Positions 17,402 through 26,567 are shown, counted from the first letter of the stretch. The stretch: 64,000 nt of DNA from JAIBJN01 sp963784175 (GCA_963784175.1 CAWAQJ010000019.1:1-64000), one strand, 5' to 3'. Made by a program: numbers and translations. Notes: generated from the letters alone by a model not told the origin.

Positions 17402-18296
17402 ATGCCGACCGAGGGCATGGTCCAGATCCCAGCCGGCGAGTTCCTCATGGGCTCGGAGGAGTTCTATCCCGAGGAGGGCCCCGTCCGGCGCGTCGCGGTC
17501 GACGGCTTCTGGATGGACGAGCACGCCGTCACCGCCGCCGACTTCCGCCGCTTCGTCCGCGAGAGCGGCTACGTCACGGTCGCGGAGCGCCCGCTCGACC
17601 CCGCCGACTACCCGGACGCCGATCCCGAGCTGCTCGTCCCCGGCGCGCTCGTCTTCCGCCAGACGGCCGGGCCCGTGCCGCTCAACGACTTCCGCAACTG
17701 GTGGGAGTACGTGCCGGGCGCCTACTGGAAGCGCCCCGGCGGGCCCGGGCACGACGATCAACGGCCGCGACCGCCACCCGGTCGTCCAGGTCGCCTTCGA
17801 GGACGCGGAGGCCTACGCGGCCTGGGCGGGCAAGGAGCTGCCGACCGAGGCCGAGTGGGAGTACGCGGCCCGCGGCGGGCTGGAGGGGCAGCCTTTCGCC
17901 TGGGGCGACGAGCACTTCCCCGACGGGCAGCCGGCCGCGAACACGTGGCAGGGCGAGTTTCCCTGGCAGAACCTGAAGCTGGACGGCCACGAGGGCACGT
18001 CACCCGTCGGGAGCTTCGCGCCCAACGGCTACGGCCTCTACGACATGACCGGCAACACCTGGGAGTGGACGACCGACTTCTTCACGGCCGGCAACGCGGA
18101 GGGGCAACCTGCGTGCTGCGCCCCGACCCTGCTGCCGGGGGAGACGTTCCCGCGCCGCGTCATCAAGGGCGGCTCCCACCTGTGCGCGCCCAACTACTGC
18201 CTGCGCTACCGGCCGGCGGCGCGTCAGGGCGAGGCGGTCGACACGTCGACGGGCCACATCGGCTTCCGCTGCATCGTGCGCGGAGAGGAGAGCTAG
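17402..18296 (+). CDS. Formylglycine-generating enzyme, one frameshift
   Basis: Converts the active-site Cys (CxPxR) of sulfatases to formylglycine. It begins MVQIPAGEFLMGSEEFYPEEG and has the FGE body VVQVAFEDAEAYAAWAGKEL then PTEAEWEYAARGG. The C-terminal GGSHLCAPNYCLRYRPAAR contains the catalytic Cys pair spaced CxxxxC, as in true FGE and unlike most FGE-fold relatives. One shift at about 17735-17754, in a GGGCCCGGGC run, moves the frame. No sulfatase is in this window, so its partner lies elsewhere. Confidence 0.87.
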
Positions 18297-18403
18297 ATGG
18301 GGCCGGCGATCGGCGTCCTTAGGTAGCGAAGACCGTCGCCCCGCGAGGTCGGACTATGGGACGCTGAACGCCTGCGCTGGACGCCGAGGCTAGATTGACC
18401 GCC

Positions 18404-20029
18404 ATGGCGAGAGCCGCAGCAGCGAGCGCGCTCGAGAGGGGCAGGCTGTCGTACGAGCAGCGGGCATGGGCCCCCGCGTACGAGCAGCTGGCACAGGCCG
18501 AACAACAGGATCGGCTCGGCGCCGACGACCTCGAGCTTCTGGCGACCTCCGCGTACATGCTCGGGCGAGACGACGAGTACTTCAGCGTCCTGGAGCGCGC
18601 GCACCGGCTCCACGTCGAGAACGGAGACCTCCTCCGGGCAGCTCGGGCCGCCTACTGGCTCGGCCTCCATCTGACGCTACGCGGCGAGATCGGCGGGGCG
18701 ACCGGCTGGAACAGCCGCGCGCAGCGCCTCGTCGACCGCGCCGGACGCGACAGCGTCGAGCAGGGCTACCTCGTGTTGGCCGAAGGCTTTGCGCAGGCGA
18801 TGGAGTCCGACTGGGAAGCGGCGCTCGAAACGACGCGCGCGTCGGCGGAGATCGCCGAGCGCCACGGTGATGCGGACCTGCTCGCGCTCGCACTCATGGA
18901 CCAGGGCCAATACCTCATGCGGCTCGGCCGGGTCGACGGCGGCCTGCGCTTCCTGGACGAGGCCATGGTGGCCGTGACGACAGGGGAGCTCTCGCCCATC
19001 GTGACGGGCCTTGTCTACTGCAGCGTCATCGACGGCTGCCACGAGGCCTCAGAGCTGCGCCGGGCGCAGGAGTGGACGGCCGCCCTGACGCGCTGGTGCG
19101 CGGAGCAGCCCGACATGGTCTCGTTCACCGGCATCTGCCTGGTGCACCGCGCCGAGATCATGCAGTTGCACGGATCCTGGGAGGACGCGCTCGAGGAGGC
19201 CCGCAGGGCGGCGGGCCGCGCTGGGATGAGCCGCGCGGGCGTTGCCCAGGCCCACTACCGGGCGGGTGAGATCCTGAGACTCCAGGGCCGGCTCGCCGAG
19301 GCCGAGGAGGCCTACCGCAGCGCGAACGCGAACGGCCGGGAGCCCCAGCCCGGGCTCGCGCTCCTCCGGCTGGCGCAGGGCAACGAGGATGCCGCCGCGG
19401 CGGCGATGCGCAGAGCTCTGGGAGAGAGCACCGAGCCGACCGCGCGCGCGGCCCTTCTGCCCGCGTTCGTCGAAGTCATGCTGGCGGCCGGCGATCTCGA
19501 CGAGGCGGAACGCGCGAGCGCCGAGCTCGATGCGATCGCCGCCGGATACGAGGAGGGCGCGCTCCCCGCCTCGGCGGCCCACGCGCGCGGAGCAGTCGCC
19601 CTCGCGCGCGGCGATGCACAGACGGCCTTGACCGCCCTCCGCCAGGCGGAGCGGACCTGGCGCGAGCTCGAAGCGCCGTACGAGAGCGCGCGCGTGCGGG
19701 CACTCGTCGGACAGGCCTGCCGCGCGCTCGGGGACGAGGACACGGCCGCGCTCGAGCTCGAAGCGGCGCGCGAGACCTTCGAGAAGCTGGGCGCCGGGCC
19801 GGACCTCGCACACCTGGGCGATTCGCGGCCCGAGCGGCACGGCCTGACCGATCGCGAGCTCGAGGTGCTGCGGCTGGTCGCGGCCGGTAAGAGCAACCGC
19901 GAGATCGCCGCCGCGCTCGTGATCAGCGAGCACACGGTCGCCCGCCACGTGCAGAACATCTTCGGGAAGCTGGGCGTCTCCTCGCGCACCGCGGCGGGGG
20001 CGTTCGCCTTCGAGCACCGCCTCGTGTGA
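18404..20029 (+). CDS. TPR-rich LuxR-type transcriptional regulator
   Basis: 541 residues. About 1-470 are helical TPR-like repeats (YEQLAQAEQQDRL, LLRAARAAYWLGLHL, AHYRAGEILRLQGRLAEAEE), and the last 60 are a LuxR/GerE HTH (LTDRELEVLRLVAAGKSNRE then ISEHTVARHVQNIFGKLGV). It lacks the P-loop ATPase of LAL/MalT regulators but keeps their TPR part. It is upstream of an FAD-linked oxidase in the same direction and may control it. ATG at 18404 preferred over a TTG 9 bases earlier. Confidence 0.85.
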   Translation: MARAAAASALERGRLSYEQRAWAPAYEQLAQAEQQDRLGADDLELLATSAYMLGRDDEYFSVLERAHRLHVENGDLLRAARAAYWLGLHLTLRGEIGGATGWNSRAQRLVDRAGRDSVEQGYLVLAEGFAQAMESDWEAALETTRASAEIAERHGDADLLALALMDQGQYLMRLGRVDGGLRFLDEAMVAVTTGELSPIVTGLVYCSVIDGCHEASELRRAQEWTAALTRWCAEQPDMVSFTGICLVHRAEIMQLHGSWEDALEEARRAAGRAGMSRAGVAQAHYRAGEILRLQGRLAEAEEAYRSANANGREPQPGLALLRLAQGNEDAAAAAMRRALGESTEPTARAALLPAFVEVMLAAGDLDEAERASAELDAIAAGYEEGALPASAAHARGAVALARGDAQTALTALRQAERTWRELEAPYESARVRALVGQACRALGDEDTAALELEAARETFEKLGAGPDLAHLGDSRPERHGLTDRELEVLRLVAAGKSNREIAAALVISEHTVARHVQNIFGKLGVSSRTAAGAFAFEHRLV

Positions 20030-20036
20030 CGCGCCC

Positions 20037-20058
20037 GCGTGGTCAATTCTGACCACGC
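20037..20058. terminator. Hairpin after the LuxR-type gene
   Basis: 9-bp perfect stem (20037-20045 with 20050-20058), loop ATTC, 8 bases after the stop. It may be a terminator; the GTGGTCA/TGACCAC arms would also suit a regulator site for the oxidase downstream. Confidence 0.5.
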
Positions 20059-20153
20059 GCAGAGGCTCCGAAGTTGGTGGATCCGGGCGATGCGGAGCCG
20101 CCAGGTCGGTCGTAGCGTGGGCGGCGCCCCAGTTCCCGATCCGAAGGAGCCCC

Positions 20154-21587
20154 ATGAGCACCACCATGACCGGCCTGACAGGACTCGACGGCGACCGCGT
20201 CTCGCTGTCCGGCGAGCAACTCGACGAGCTCGAGTCGCGGGTCGACGGCCGGTTGCTCAGGAGCGGGGACAAAGGCTGGGACGAGGCCGTCCTGATCTGG
20301 AACGGCATGGTCGCGAAGACGCCCGCCCTCGTCCTGCAGCCTGAGTCGGCTCACGACGTCGCCGCGGCGGTGGGCTTCGCCCGCGAGAACGGCCTCCTCA
20401 TCGGCATCAAGGGAGGCGGTCACAACATCGCCGGCACCTCGCTCGCGGAGGACGGCCTCGTCCTCGACATGTCGAGGATGAACCGGATCTCGGTCGATCC
20501 GCAGGCCAGGCTGGCCCATGTAGGGCCCGGCTGCAAGCTCCAGGACGTCGACAGAGCGACGCAGGAGCACGGCCTCGCGACCGTGCTCGGCTTCATCTCG
20601 GAGGTGGGTGTCGCCGGCCTCACGCTCGGTGGCGGGCTCGGCTACCTGGCGCGACGCTTTGGCTGGACGGTGGACAACCTCCAGGAGGTCGACATCGTCA
20701 CCGCCGACGGGGCGATCCGCACGGCGCATCGCGACGAGAACGCCGAGCTCTTCTGGGCCCTGCGCGGCGGCGGCGGGAACTTCGGAGTCGTCACCCGGTT
20801 CACCTTCCGGCTCCACGAGGTCGGCCCGCTTGTGCACGGCGGCCTCATCGCCTGGCCCTTCGACCGGGTCGAGGAGGTCATGGAGACGTACAGGTCGATC
20901 ACGGCCGAGGCGCCGCGCGAGCTGGCCCTGTGGCTGTTGCTCATCCATGGCCCGCCCGCCCCGTTCGTCCCCGTCGAGTGGCACGGCGAGAAGCTCTGCG
21001 CCATGTGCATCTGCTACTCGGGCGACCTGGGCCGGACGGACGAGGTCCTGGCACCCATCCGTGCGCTCGGCGAGCCCGTCTTCGACCTCACCGCCGACAT
21101 GCCCTACACCGAGGTGCAGTCCTACCTCGACGAGACCGAGCCGAAGGGCATGCACTACTACTGGCGGACCGGCTACCTAGCCGAGCTGGACGACGAGCTC
21201 CTCCCCGTGATCCGCGACGTGTTCGCCGCGTGCCCGATCCCGGGCGCGGAGCTTGGCTTTCTCCACCTCGAGGGTGCGCTGAACGAGCGCTCCGAGGACG
21301 ACGGCGCCGTCGGGAATCGCGACGCCGGCTACGTCATGGGCGTCAACGGCATGTGGGAGGCCGACGAGCCCCGGGCGGATGAGTACAAGCAGTGGATCCG
21401 CAGCGCCTGGGAGAAGCATCTCCCCTACTCGACCGGTCGCAACTACGTCAACTTCATGAACGCGGACGAAAGCGACGAGCGCCTCCGCGCGACGTACGGC
21501 GCCAACTACGAGCGGCTCGCGGCGGCCAAGCGCGCCTACGACCCCGACAACCTCTTCCGGATGAACCGCAACGTCCCGCCCGCGTAG
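20154..21587 (+). CDS. FAD-linked oxidase, BBE type (paralogue)
   Basis: 477 residues, same architecture as the gene at 12899-14311. The PCMH domain has GGGHNIAGTSL with His90 as likely covalent FAD anchor, then VAGLTLGGGLGYLARRFGW and RGGGGNFGVVTRF, and BBE end GRNYVNFMNADE. The second (Cys) FAD link is absent here too (GFISEVGVAG). AAGGAG lies just upstream of the ATG. It probably forms a functional pair with the LuxR-type regulator before it. Confidence 0.88.
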   Translation: MSTTMTGLTGLDGDRVSLSGEQLDELESRVDGRLLRSGDKGWDEAVLIWNGMVAKTPALVLQPESAHDVAAAVGFARENGLLIGIKGGGHNIAGTSLAEDGLVLDMSRMNRISVDPQARLAHVGPGCKLQDVDRATQEHGLATVLGFISEVGVAGLTLGGGLGYLARRFGWTVDNLQEVDIVTADGAIRTAHRDENAELFWALRGGGGNFGVVTRFTFRLHEVGPLVHGGLIAWPFDRVEEVMETYRSITAEAPRELALWLLLIHGPPAPFVPVEWHGEKLCAMCICYSGDLGRTDEVLAPIRALGEPVFDLTADMPYTEVQSYLDETEPKGMHYYWRTGYLAELDDELLPVIRDVFAACPIPGAELGFLHLEGALNERSEDDGAVGNRDAGYVMGVNGMWEADEPRADEYKQWIRSAWEKHLPYSTGRNYVNFMNADESDERLRATYGANYERLAAAKRAYDPDNLFRMNRNVPPA

Positions 21588-21887
21588 CTACCTGCGGCCC
21601 ATCAGGCGGCCGAAGGCGGCGACGAGCTCTTCCGTTCGCTCTTCGCGCGTCCCGTCCTCGGCGGTCATGACGCAGTGGCGGGCGTGCTCGTCGAGGAGGC
21701 CGAGGGCGACCTTCTCGAGCGCGCCCTCGATCGCCGAGATCTGGGTGACGACGTCGATGCAGTAGCGGTCTTCGTCGACCATCTTCTGGACGCCGCGCAC
21801 CTGACCCTCGATCCGGCGCAGCCGGGCGATCAGCTGCTCCTTGGTCGCCGAGTAGCCGCGGGAGGGCGTTGCTCGCGTTGCTGCCAT
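21588..21887 (-). CDS. csoR: CsoR-type copper-sensing repressor
   Basis: 99 residues, all-helical DUF156 family. Cys43, His68 and Cys72 (spacing 25 and 4) reproduce the C-H-C copper site of CsoR, not the sites of RcnR or FrmR. The motif EGQVRGVQKMVDEDRYCIDV is present. Cu(I) binding should release DNA. It is divergent from the copper chaperone gene, with an operator-like repeat between. The ATG at 21887 was chosen, where family similarity starts. Confidence 0.9.
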   Translation of the reverse strand: MAATRATPSRGYSATKEQLIARLRRIEGQVRGVQKMVDEDRYCIDVVTQISAIEGALEKVALGLLDEHARHCVMTAEDGTREERTEELVAAFGRLMGRR

Positions 21888-21932
21888 GGCATCATCGTGC
21901 CACACGATCGACCTCCGCGGGCTGCGGCTTGA

Positions 21933-21951
21933 CATACCCCCCGTCCGTATG
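21933..21951. promoter_or_regulatory. Probable CsoR operator and copZ promoter
   Basis: Inverted repeat CATAC-N9-GTATG with a C6 run inside, as in CsoR sites. It overlaps a TTGACA -35 at 21929-21934, so bound repressor would block transcription of the chaperone gene 15 bases further on. Confidence 0.65.
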
Positions 21952-21965
21952 AAGGATGACGCCGG

Positions 21966-22169
21966 ATGGAGGTCGTCGCCTATTCGGTCCCCGGAGTCCA
22001 CTGCGCCCATTGCGAGGCGGCGATCACCGCCGAGGTAGCGAAGGTCGCGGGCGTCGAAAGTGTCGACGTCGACCTGGAGAAGAAGCTGGTCTCCGTCCGC
22101 GGCGCCGGCGTGAGCAAGGACGACGTCAGAGGCGCGATCGCCGAAGCCGGCTACGAGGTCGCGGCCTAG
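21966..22169 (+). CDS. copZ: CopZ-like copper chaperone
   Basis: 67-residue heavy-metal-associated domain of ferredoxin-like fold. The metal site GVHCAHC has Cys13 and Cys16; IAEAGYEV is the usual end. It carries Cu(I) in the cytoplasm, normally to a CopA ATPase, which is not in this window. Divergent from csoR. The stop TAG lies in the CTAG that borders the MITE-like element. Confidence 0.9.
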   Translation: MEVVAYSVPGVHCAHCEAAITAEVAKVAGVESVDVDLEKKLVSVRGAGVSKDDVRGAIAEAGYEVAA

Positions 22170-22332
22170 GAGGGTTCGGCGAAATAGTGGCTGTGCCGCC
22201 GGGCCGCGCTGCTCGCCCCGATGCCGCGTCCTCAGTCGCGCCCGTAGCTACATTCGATACGAACGCTCCCTGCGTCCTTGCCTCGGAACGACCATCGCAC
22301 CCCGACGACGAGCACCATTCCGCCAAACCCTC
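22170..22332. mobile_element. 163-bp MITE-like element with CTAG duplication
   Basis: 20-bp terminal inverted repeats (22170-22189 and 22313-22332, 17 of 20 matching, all three differences transitions) start GAGGGTTYGGCG. The element is flanked by CTAG on both sides (22166-22169, 22333-22336). No ORF inside. A CTAG target duplication fits IS5-family transposition in trans. It fills exactly the space between the copZ stop and the stop of the convergent gene. Confidence 0.7.
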
Positions 22333-23217
22333 CTAGTCCGTCGCCTCTGCCGTCCTGCCCCGGCGGACGACCAGCGTCACTCCCCAGACCGCCAGCGCGA
22401 TCCCTCCGGCGGCGAGGGAGACGAGGATGATCTGGTTGGCGTACGGAACGTCGAGAAGCTTGAGCCCGCTGAGCGCCAGCGCCGAGGCGAGGGCGAGCCG
22501 CAACGCGGTCTCGGGCAGCCCGACGCTGATCTGGCTCCCGATCAGGACGCCGGGAATGGAGCCGACCAGGAGCCAGGCGATCGCCGGCAGGTCGACGTTC
22601 CCGGCGACGAGATGGCCGAGACCGGCGACCGAGAGAAGCGCCGCGGCGTGGGCAATGTCGGTGCCGACCACGTACTTCGCAGCCAGCGGGTACGCGAGCA
22701 GCATCGCGAGGGCGAAGAGCGTCCCGCTCCCGACCGATGTGAGCCCGACGATGAAGCCGCCGACCACGCCGATGCAGACGGCGACGATCCGGTCGCGCCG
22801 GGTCAGCCGGCCGAGACCGCTCGCCCCTCCGGAGTGGGTCAGACCCTTGGCGACGAACGCCAGCGACCCGAAGAGGAGCGTGTAGCCGAGCACCTGGCCT
22901 TGCACGGAGTCGACGCTGTCGCCGTAGCGGTCGGTGAGATAGGTCGCGAACCAGACGCCGAGCAGCGAGGCCGGCGCGCTCCCCAGCAGCATCCAGGCGG
23001 CCAGGCGAGCCCTCACCGTCCCCAGGCGACGGTGCCGAACGGCGCCGAACGACTTGAAGATGGCTCCGTGGAGGATGTCCGTCCCGATCGCCGCCGCCGG
23101 GTTGAAATTGAAGAGGAAGATGAGGATCGGGGTCATGAGGGCGCCGCCGCCCATGCCCGTCATCCCGACGAGCAACCCGGTGACGAGGCCGGCGAGAACG
23201 AGTCGCGGGTCGTTCAC
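22333..23217 (-). CDS. TauE/SafE family sulfite/anion exporter
   Basis: 294 residues with eight predicted membrane helices in two halves, each starting with the family signature (GLLVGMTGMGGGALMTPILI near residue 14, and GGFIVGLTSVGSGTLFALAM near 150). Family members export sulfite, sulfonates or other organic anions. It is convergent with copZ and 7 bases after the universal stress gene on the same strand, so the two may be co-transcribed. Confidence 0.86.
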   Translation of the reverse strand: MNDPRLVLAGLVTGLLVGMTGMGGGALMTPILIFLFNFNPAAAIGTDILHGAIFKSFGAVRHRRLGTVRARLAAWMLLGSAPASLLGVWFATYLTDRYGDSVDSVQGQVLGYTLLFGSLAFVAKGLTHSGGASGLGRLTRRDRIVAVCIGVVGGFIVGLTSVGSGTLFALAMLLAYPLAAKYVVGTDIAHAAALLSVAGLGHLVAGNVDLPAIAWLLVGSIPGVLIGSQISVGLPETALRLALASALALSGLKLLDVPYANQIILVSLAAGGIALAVWGVTLVVRRGRTAEATD

Positions 23218-23224
23218 GTGCGCG

Positions 23225-23617
23225 TCAGTGGACGACGAGGACGTCGCACGGGGCGCGCCGGAGGACGTTCTGCGCCACGCTGCCCTCCACGAGTCGCTCG
23301 ATGAAGCCCTTCTTGCGCATCCCGACGACGATCAGGTCGGCGTTGCGCTCGCGCGCGAGCGCGATGATTGCGTCCGCCGGCTGGCCGACCGAGCGGACGA
23401 CCTCGGCGGTCACGCCCCGACCCTCCAGGAACGTCCGCGCCTGCTCGAGCCGCTCGCGCCCGTAACGCTCGGCCTCCGCCTCCTCGTCGTGGTCGGGCGG
23501 GACGACGTTGGTGACGACGAGCGAGGCGCCGAACGCCTGCGCCAGCTCGGCGGCACGGGAGAGGGTCCCGCTCTCCGGGTCGTCGTAGGCGACGACGATC
23601 GTCTCCACGAGTGCCAC
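23225..23617 (-). CDS. Universal stress protein (UspA family)
   Basis: 130 residues of single Usp domain: VETIVVAYDDPESGTLSRAA at the start and the ATP-binding loop GMRKKGFIERLVEGSVAQ near the end, then APCDVLVVH. It probably binds ATP. GTG at 23617 was chosen, where similarity begins; an ATG at 23698 would add 27 basic residues that look like intergenic DNA. Confidence 0.87.
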   Translation of the reverse strand: MALVETIVVAYDDPESGTLSRAAELAQAFGASLVVTNVVPPDHDEEAEAERYGRERLEQARTFLEGRGVTAEVVRSVGQPADAIIALARERNADLIVVGMRKKGFIERLVEGSVAQNVLRRAPCDVLVVH

Positions 23618-23717
23618 GTGCGACAGGGTAGGCGGTCGAGCCGCTGTGCGGCTGCGCCTAGCCGGCTTCGGCGCGGGCCTCTCTTCGTCGCCTTGCACCC
23701 TTCCGGGCCGCTAGCGC

Positions 23718-24026
23718 CTAAGCGGTTAAGGCCTTGCTCACCACCTCGTAGCGGCCGTTCTCACTGAGGATCTCCTCGCCGTCCATCCGCATGTGCCCGG
23801 GGAGGATGAAGTAGCGATCGTCCCCGTCGTGCGCCTCGTCGTACTCGAGAAGATTGGCTTCGACACGCCCCAGGCAGTCGAAGTCCGCGCACTCGCAGAG
23901 GAAAGGGACGAGCGTTTCCTCATCGACATTCACCGCTTCGATCATTCCCCGGTTGGCCCCACGGAAGGTTTCCTGGTTCGCCAGGAGGCGGTCGTCCCTG
24001 GAGCTCACGGCTGGACCACGTCTCAT
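23718..24026 (-). CDS. Conserved hypothetical, CECxxxxC family (copy 1)
   Basis: 102 residues. Pattern: N-terminal helix RLLANQETFRGANRGMIEA, then FLCECADFDCLGRVEANLLEYDEAH, then RYFILPGHMRMDGEEILSENGRYEVVSK. The CxC plus C group may bind metal or be redox active. It is a clear paralogue of the next gene upstream (24036-24357), from which it is 9 bases away. Function unknown. The start could also be an internal GTG (24008). Confidence 0.7.
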   Translation of the reverse strand: MRRGPAVSSRDDRLLANQETFRGANRGMIEAVNVDEETLVPFLCECADFDCLGRVEANLLEYDEAHDGDDRYFILPGHMRMDGEEILSENGRYEVVSKALTA

Positions 24027-24035
24027 CGGTGGAGA

Positions 24036-24357
24036 TCAAGCGCCTGCGTGGCCGTCCCGTCGAGCGGGAACGATCTTCTCGACGACTGGTGTAGCCGTCG
24101 ACCTGGTCGACGACACGCTCGACCTCGAGGCGCTCATGACCCGCAACGATGAAGAAGCACTTAGGCCGCGCTCGCACGGCCTCGTACTGGAAGAGCTTGA
24201 GCTCGATCTTCGCCGTGCAGCCCGTGTCACTGCACTCGCAGATGTACTCGGCCGTACCGTCGGGCACCGCGTCGGCCATTTCGCGCAGGCGTTCGTTGAC
24301 CTCGCGGAAGATGACCTGGTTGCGGGCAAGCCGCTGAAGGGACAGAGGCACGAGCAC
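24036..24357 (-). CDS. Conserved hypothetical, CECxxxxC family (copy 2), one frameshift
   Basis: About 106 residues: QRLARNQVIFREVNERLREM, YICECSDTGCTAKIELKLFQ, CFFIVAGHERLEVERVV. At about 24085-24092 one extra base (ACCAGTCGTC for ACCGTCGTC) moves the frame; the family ending VVEKIVPARRDGHAGA follows to the TGA at 24036-24038, matching the EVVSKALTA end of copy 1. Function unknown; see copy 1. Confidence 0.7.
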
Positions 24358-24498
24358 TCCCTTGTTTGCTTCCGATGGAAGCCGGGAGCGGAGACCGCCC
24401 GAACGCCGCGAGCGCCAGGGCTAGGTGCGGCGGAGGAACAGGAAGCGCCGAATGGGCGCACCCGACCCACCTAGGGTAGCGCGGCAGGCCCGGACGGG

Positions 24499-25456
24499 CT
24501 ACACGAGGATCTCGCGCGCGTAGAAGTCCAGAAAGCCTTCCTGGTCGGGCCCGACCTGGTGGACGTAGACGTGGTCGTAGCCCGCCTCGAGCAAACTCGT
24601 CGATCGCCGCGCGGTGGGCGTCGGGATCGGGCCCGCAGACGACCTTCTCTGCGACGTCGGCCTCGGTGACCAACTCGGAGGCTTGCTCGTAGTGGCGCGG
24701 AAGCGCGAGCTCCTGGCCGAGGTCGCCGGGCAGGGCCGCGTTGGGCCACCACTCGAGCGCCGTCTTGCGCGCGCTCGCCTCGTCTTCCGCCCAGCACACG
24801 GTCACCTGGCCGATGCGTGGCTTGCCGGATCCTCCTGCTGCCTCGAACTCCGCCAGGAGCTCCGCGTCGGGCGCGGTGCCGATGAAGCCGTCACCGGACT
24901 CTCCGGCGAGCTTCGCGGCGTCGGGCTTCCCGGCGGCGACCATGATGTCCGGCGGCTCCTCGGGGAGGGTGTAGAGGCGCGCTTCCTCGACCGTGTAGTA
25001 GCGGCCGTGATGGCTCTGGTAGCCGCCCTGCCAGAGCAGCCTGATGACGTCGATCGCCTCGGCGAGCATCTCGACCCGCACCGATCCCTCGGGCCAGCGA
25101 TCGCCCAGGATGTGCTCGTTGAGATTCTCGCCCGTGCCCACGCCGAGGAAGAACCGGCCCGGCATGAGCGCGGCGGCCGTCGCGGAGGCCTGCGCGATGA
25201 TCGCCGGATGCGTGCGGATCGTCGGGCAGGTGACGCCTGTGCCGAGCCGCAACTTTTCGGTCGCCTGCGCGATGGCGCCGATGACCGCCCAGACGAAGGC
25301 ACTCTGTCCCTGGCGGTCGGTCCACGGGTGAAAGTGGTCGGAAATGAGCGCGTACGAGAACCCGCGCTCCTCGGCGAGCGCGGCATAGCGGACGAGATCG
25401 GCCGGCCCGTGCTCCTCGGAGGAGAGGGCGTAGCCGATCTCGGGTTGCTCCGCCAC
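24499..25456 (-). CDS. F420-type LLM-class oxidoreductase, one frameshift
   Basis: Luciferase-like (LLM) TIM-barrel enzyme, probably using coenzyme F420, of the G6PDH-like subgroup (about 318 residues). It starts IGYALSSEEHGPADLVRYA; FYALISDHFHPWTDRQGQS-type active-site region, GTGVTCPTIRTHPAIIAQA, FLGVGTGENLNEHI. Near 24597 one extra T shifts the frame; the family ending YDHVYVHQVGPDQEGFLDFY continues to the TAG at 24499-24501. Substrate unknown. Confidence 0.85.
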
Positions 25457-25462
25457 GTCGGG

Positions 25463-25690
25463 CTAGCTGCTCTTGCGGGCGGTCGCCTTCCCGCCCTTGC
25501 GCCCGGCGGCCTTCTTCTGCGCTGTCGTCCCGCCCTGCGACGAGTTCCCGCCCGAGCCGGACTTCTTCCCGCCGCGGCTCGAGGCGCCGGGCGAGTTGGC
25601 GATCTTGGCGGCGCGCTCCTTGGACATCCCCTTGTCCTTGAGCGCCTCGTACTGCTTCTCGTTCTTCACGTTTGCGCGCTTGTTGGGCAT
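25463..25690 (-). CDS. Small Lys/Ser/Gly-rich protein (DUF7218-like)
   Basis: 75 residues: MPNKRANVKNEKQYEALKDK, then GMSKERAAKIANSPGASSRG and a Gly/Ser/Lys-rich tail. It is strongly basic and could bind nucleic acid. A perfect AGGAGGGG ribosome site precedes the ATG. Many actinobacteria carry this small protein; role unknown. Confidence 0.75.
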   Translation of the reverse strand: MPNKRANVKNEKQYEALKDKGMSKERAAKIANSPGASSRGGKKSGSGGNSSQGGTTAQKKAAGRKGGKATARKSS

Positions 25691-25804
25691 GACCCCTCCT
25701 TCACTAGGTTCAGCGTTCTGCGATCGCCTCGTCCGTACCCAGCGCCGGAGAACACAAAGCCTGCGAGAGGTTCCGGACCCAGTGCAGAGGGAACGGTGCC
25801 CCTC

Positions 25805-25888
25805 ATGAGGACCGTCTTTGCGATCTACCTCGTCGGCCCGCTCATCGGTCTCACGCTCTTCTTCGTGATCGGCTTTCTCGGGAGGTAG
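25805..25888 (+). CDS. 27-residue membrane peptide
   Basis: MRTVFAIYLVGPLIGLTLFF then VIGFLGR: a single membrane helix with a positive end. It sits 4 bases before the DUF6766 gene, whose ribosome site GGGAGG overlaps its last codons. It may be a small membrane protein or a coupling leader for the next gene. Confidence 0.5.
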   Translation: MRTVFAIYLVGPLIGLTLFFVIGFLGR

Positions 25889-25892
25889 CGGC

Positions 25893-26567
25893 ATGCGGGC
25901 GTTCCTGCGGGCCAACTCCCTCTCGCTCTTCTTTCTCGTCCTCTTCGTCGCAGCCCTGGCGGGACAGTCCGTCGCCGGCTGGCTCGATTTCAACGACGAG
26001 GCACGCGACCACGCGTCGGACACGTACTCCTACGGCCGCTACGTCCTCTCGTCCGAATTCGGCAGGGCGGTGCTCGAGAACTGGCAGTCGGAGTATCTCC
26101 AGTTCGTCCTCTTCGTCCTGGCGACGATCTGGTTCATCCAGCGCGGCTCGAACGAGTCGAAGAGGCCCGAAGACGCCGGCCTCGAGTCGGACGAAAGGCA
26201 ACTGGTCGGGTCGCACGCCGGACAGGACTCTCCGCGCTGGGCGAAGGTCGGCGGCTGGAGGCGGACGTTGTACTCCAACTCGCTGCTGATCGTGATGGCG
26301 ACGCTCTTCTTCGGCAGCTGGTTCGGCCAATCCCTCACGGGCTGGCGCGAGTACTCCAGCTACCAGGAGGAGCACGGACAGCCGGCTCCCTCCTGGGTCG
26401 GCTACCTGGGGCGTGCGGACTTCTGGGAGTCGACGCTCGAGAACTGGCAGTCCGAGTTCCTCGCCGTCGGCTCCATGGCGGCGTTCACGGTCTACCTCCG
26501 CCAGCGCGGCTCTCCGGAGTCGAAGCCGGTCGGCGCCCCTCACGACCAGACCGGCACGTCCGGCTGA
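25893..26567 (+). CDS. DUF6766 family membrane protein
   Basis: 224 residues built as two similar halves, each with a membrane helix, a polar loop, and a second helix after a conserved E(N)WQSE motif (VLENWQSEYLQF near 62, TLENWQSEFLAV near 186). This looks like internal duplication. QSVAGWLDFNDE and QSLTGWREYSSY are the matching first-helix ends. Function unknown. Confidence 0.8.
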   Translation: MRAFLRANSLSLFFLVLFVAALAGQSVAGWLDFNDEARDHASDTYSYGRYVLSSEFGRAVLENWQSEYLQFVLFVLATIWFIQRGSNESKRPEDAGLESDERQLVGSHAGQDSPRWAKVGGWRRTLYSNSLLIVMATLFFGSWFGQSLTGWREYSSYQEEHGQPAPSWVGYLGRADFWESTLENWQSEFLAVGSMAAFTVYLRQRGSPESKPVGAPHDQTGTSG

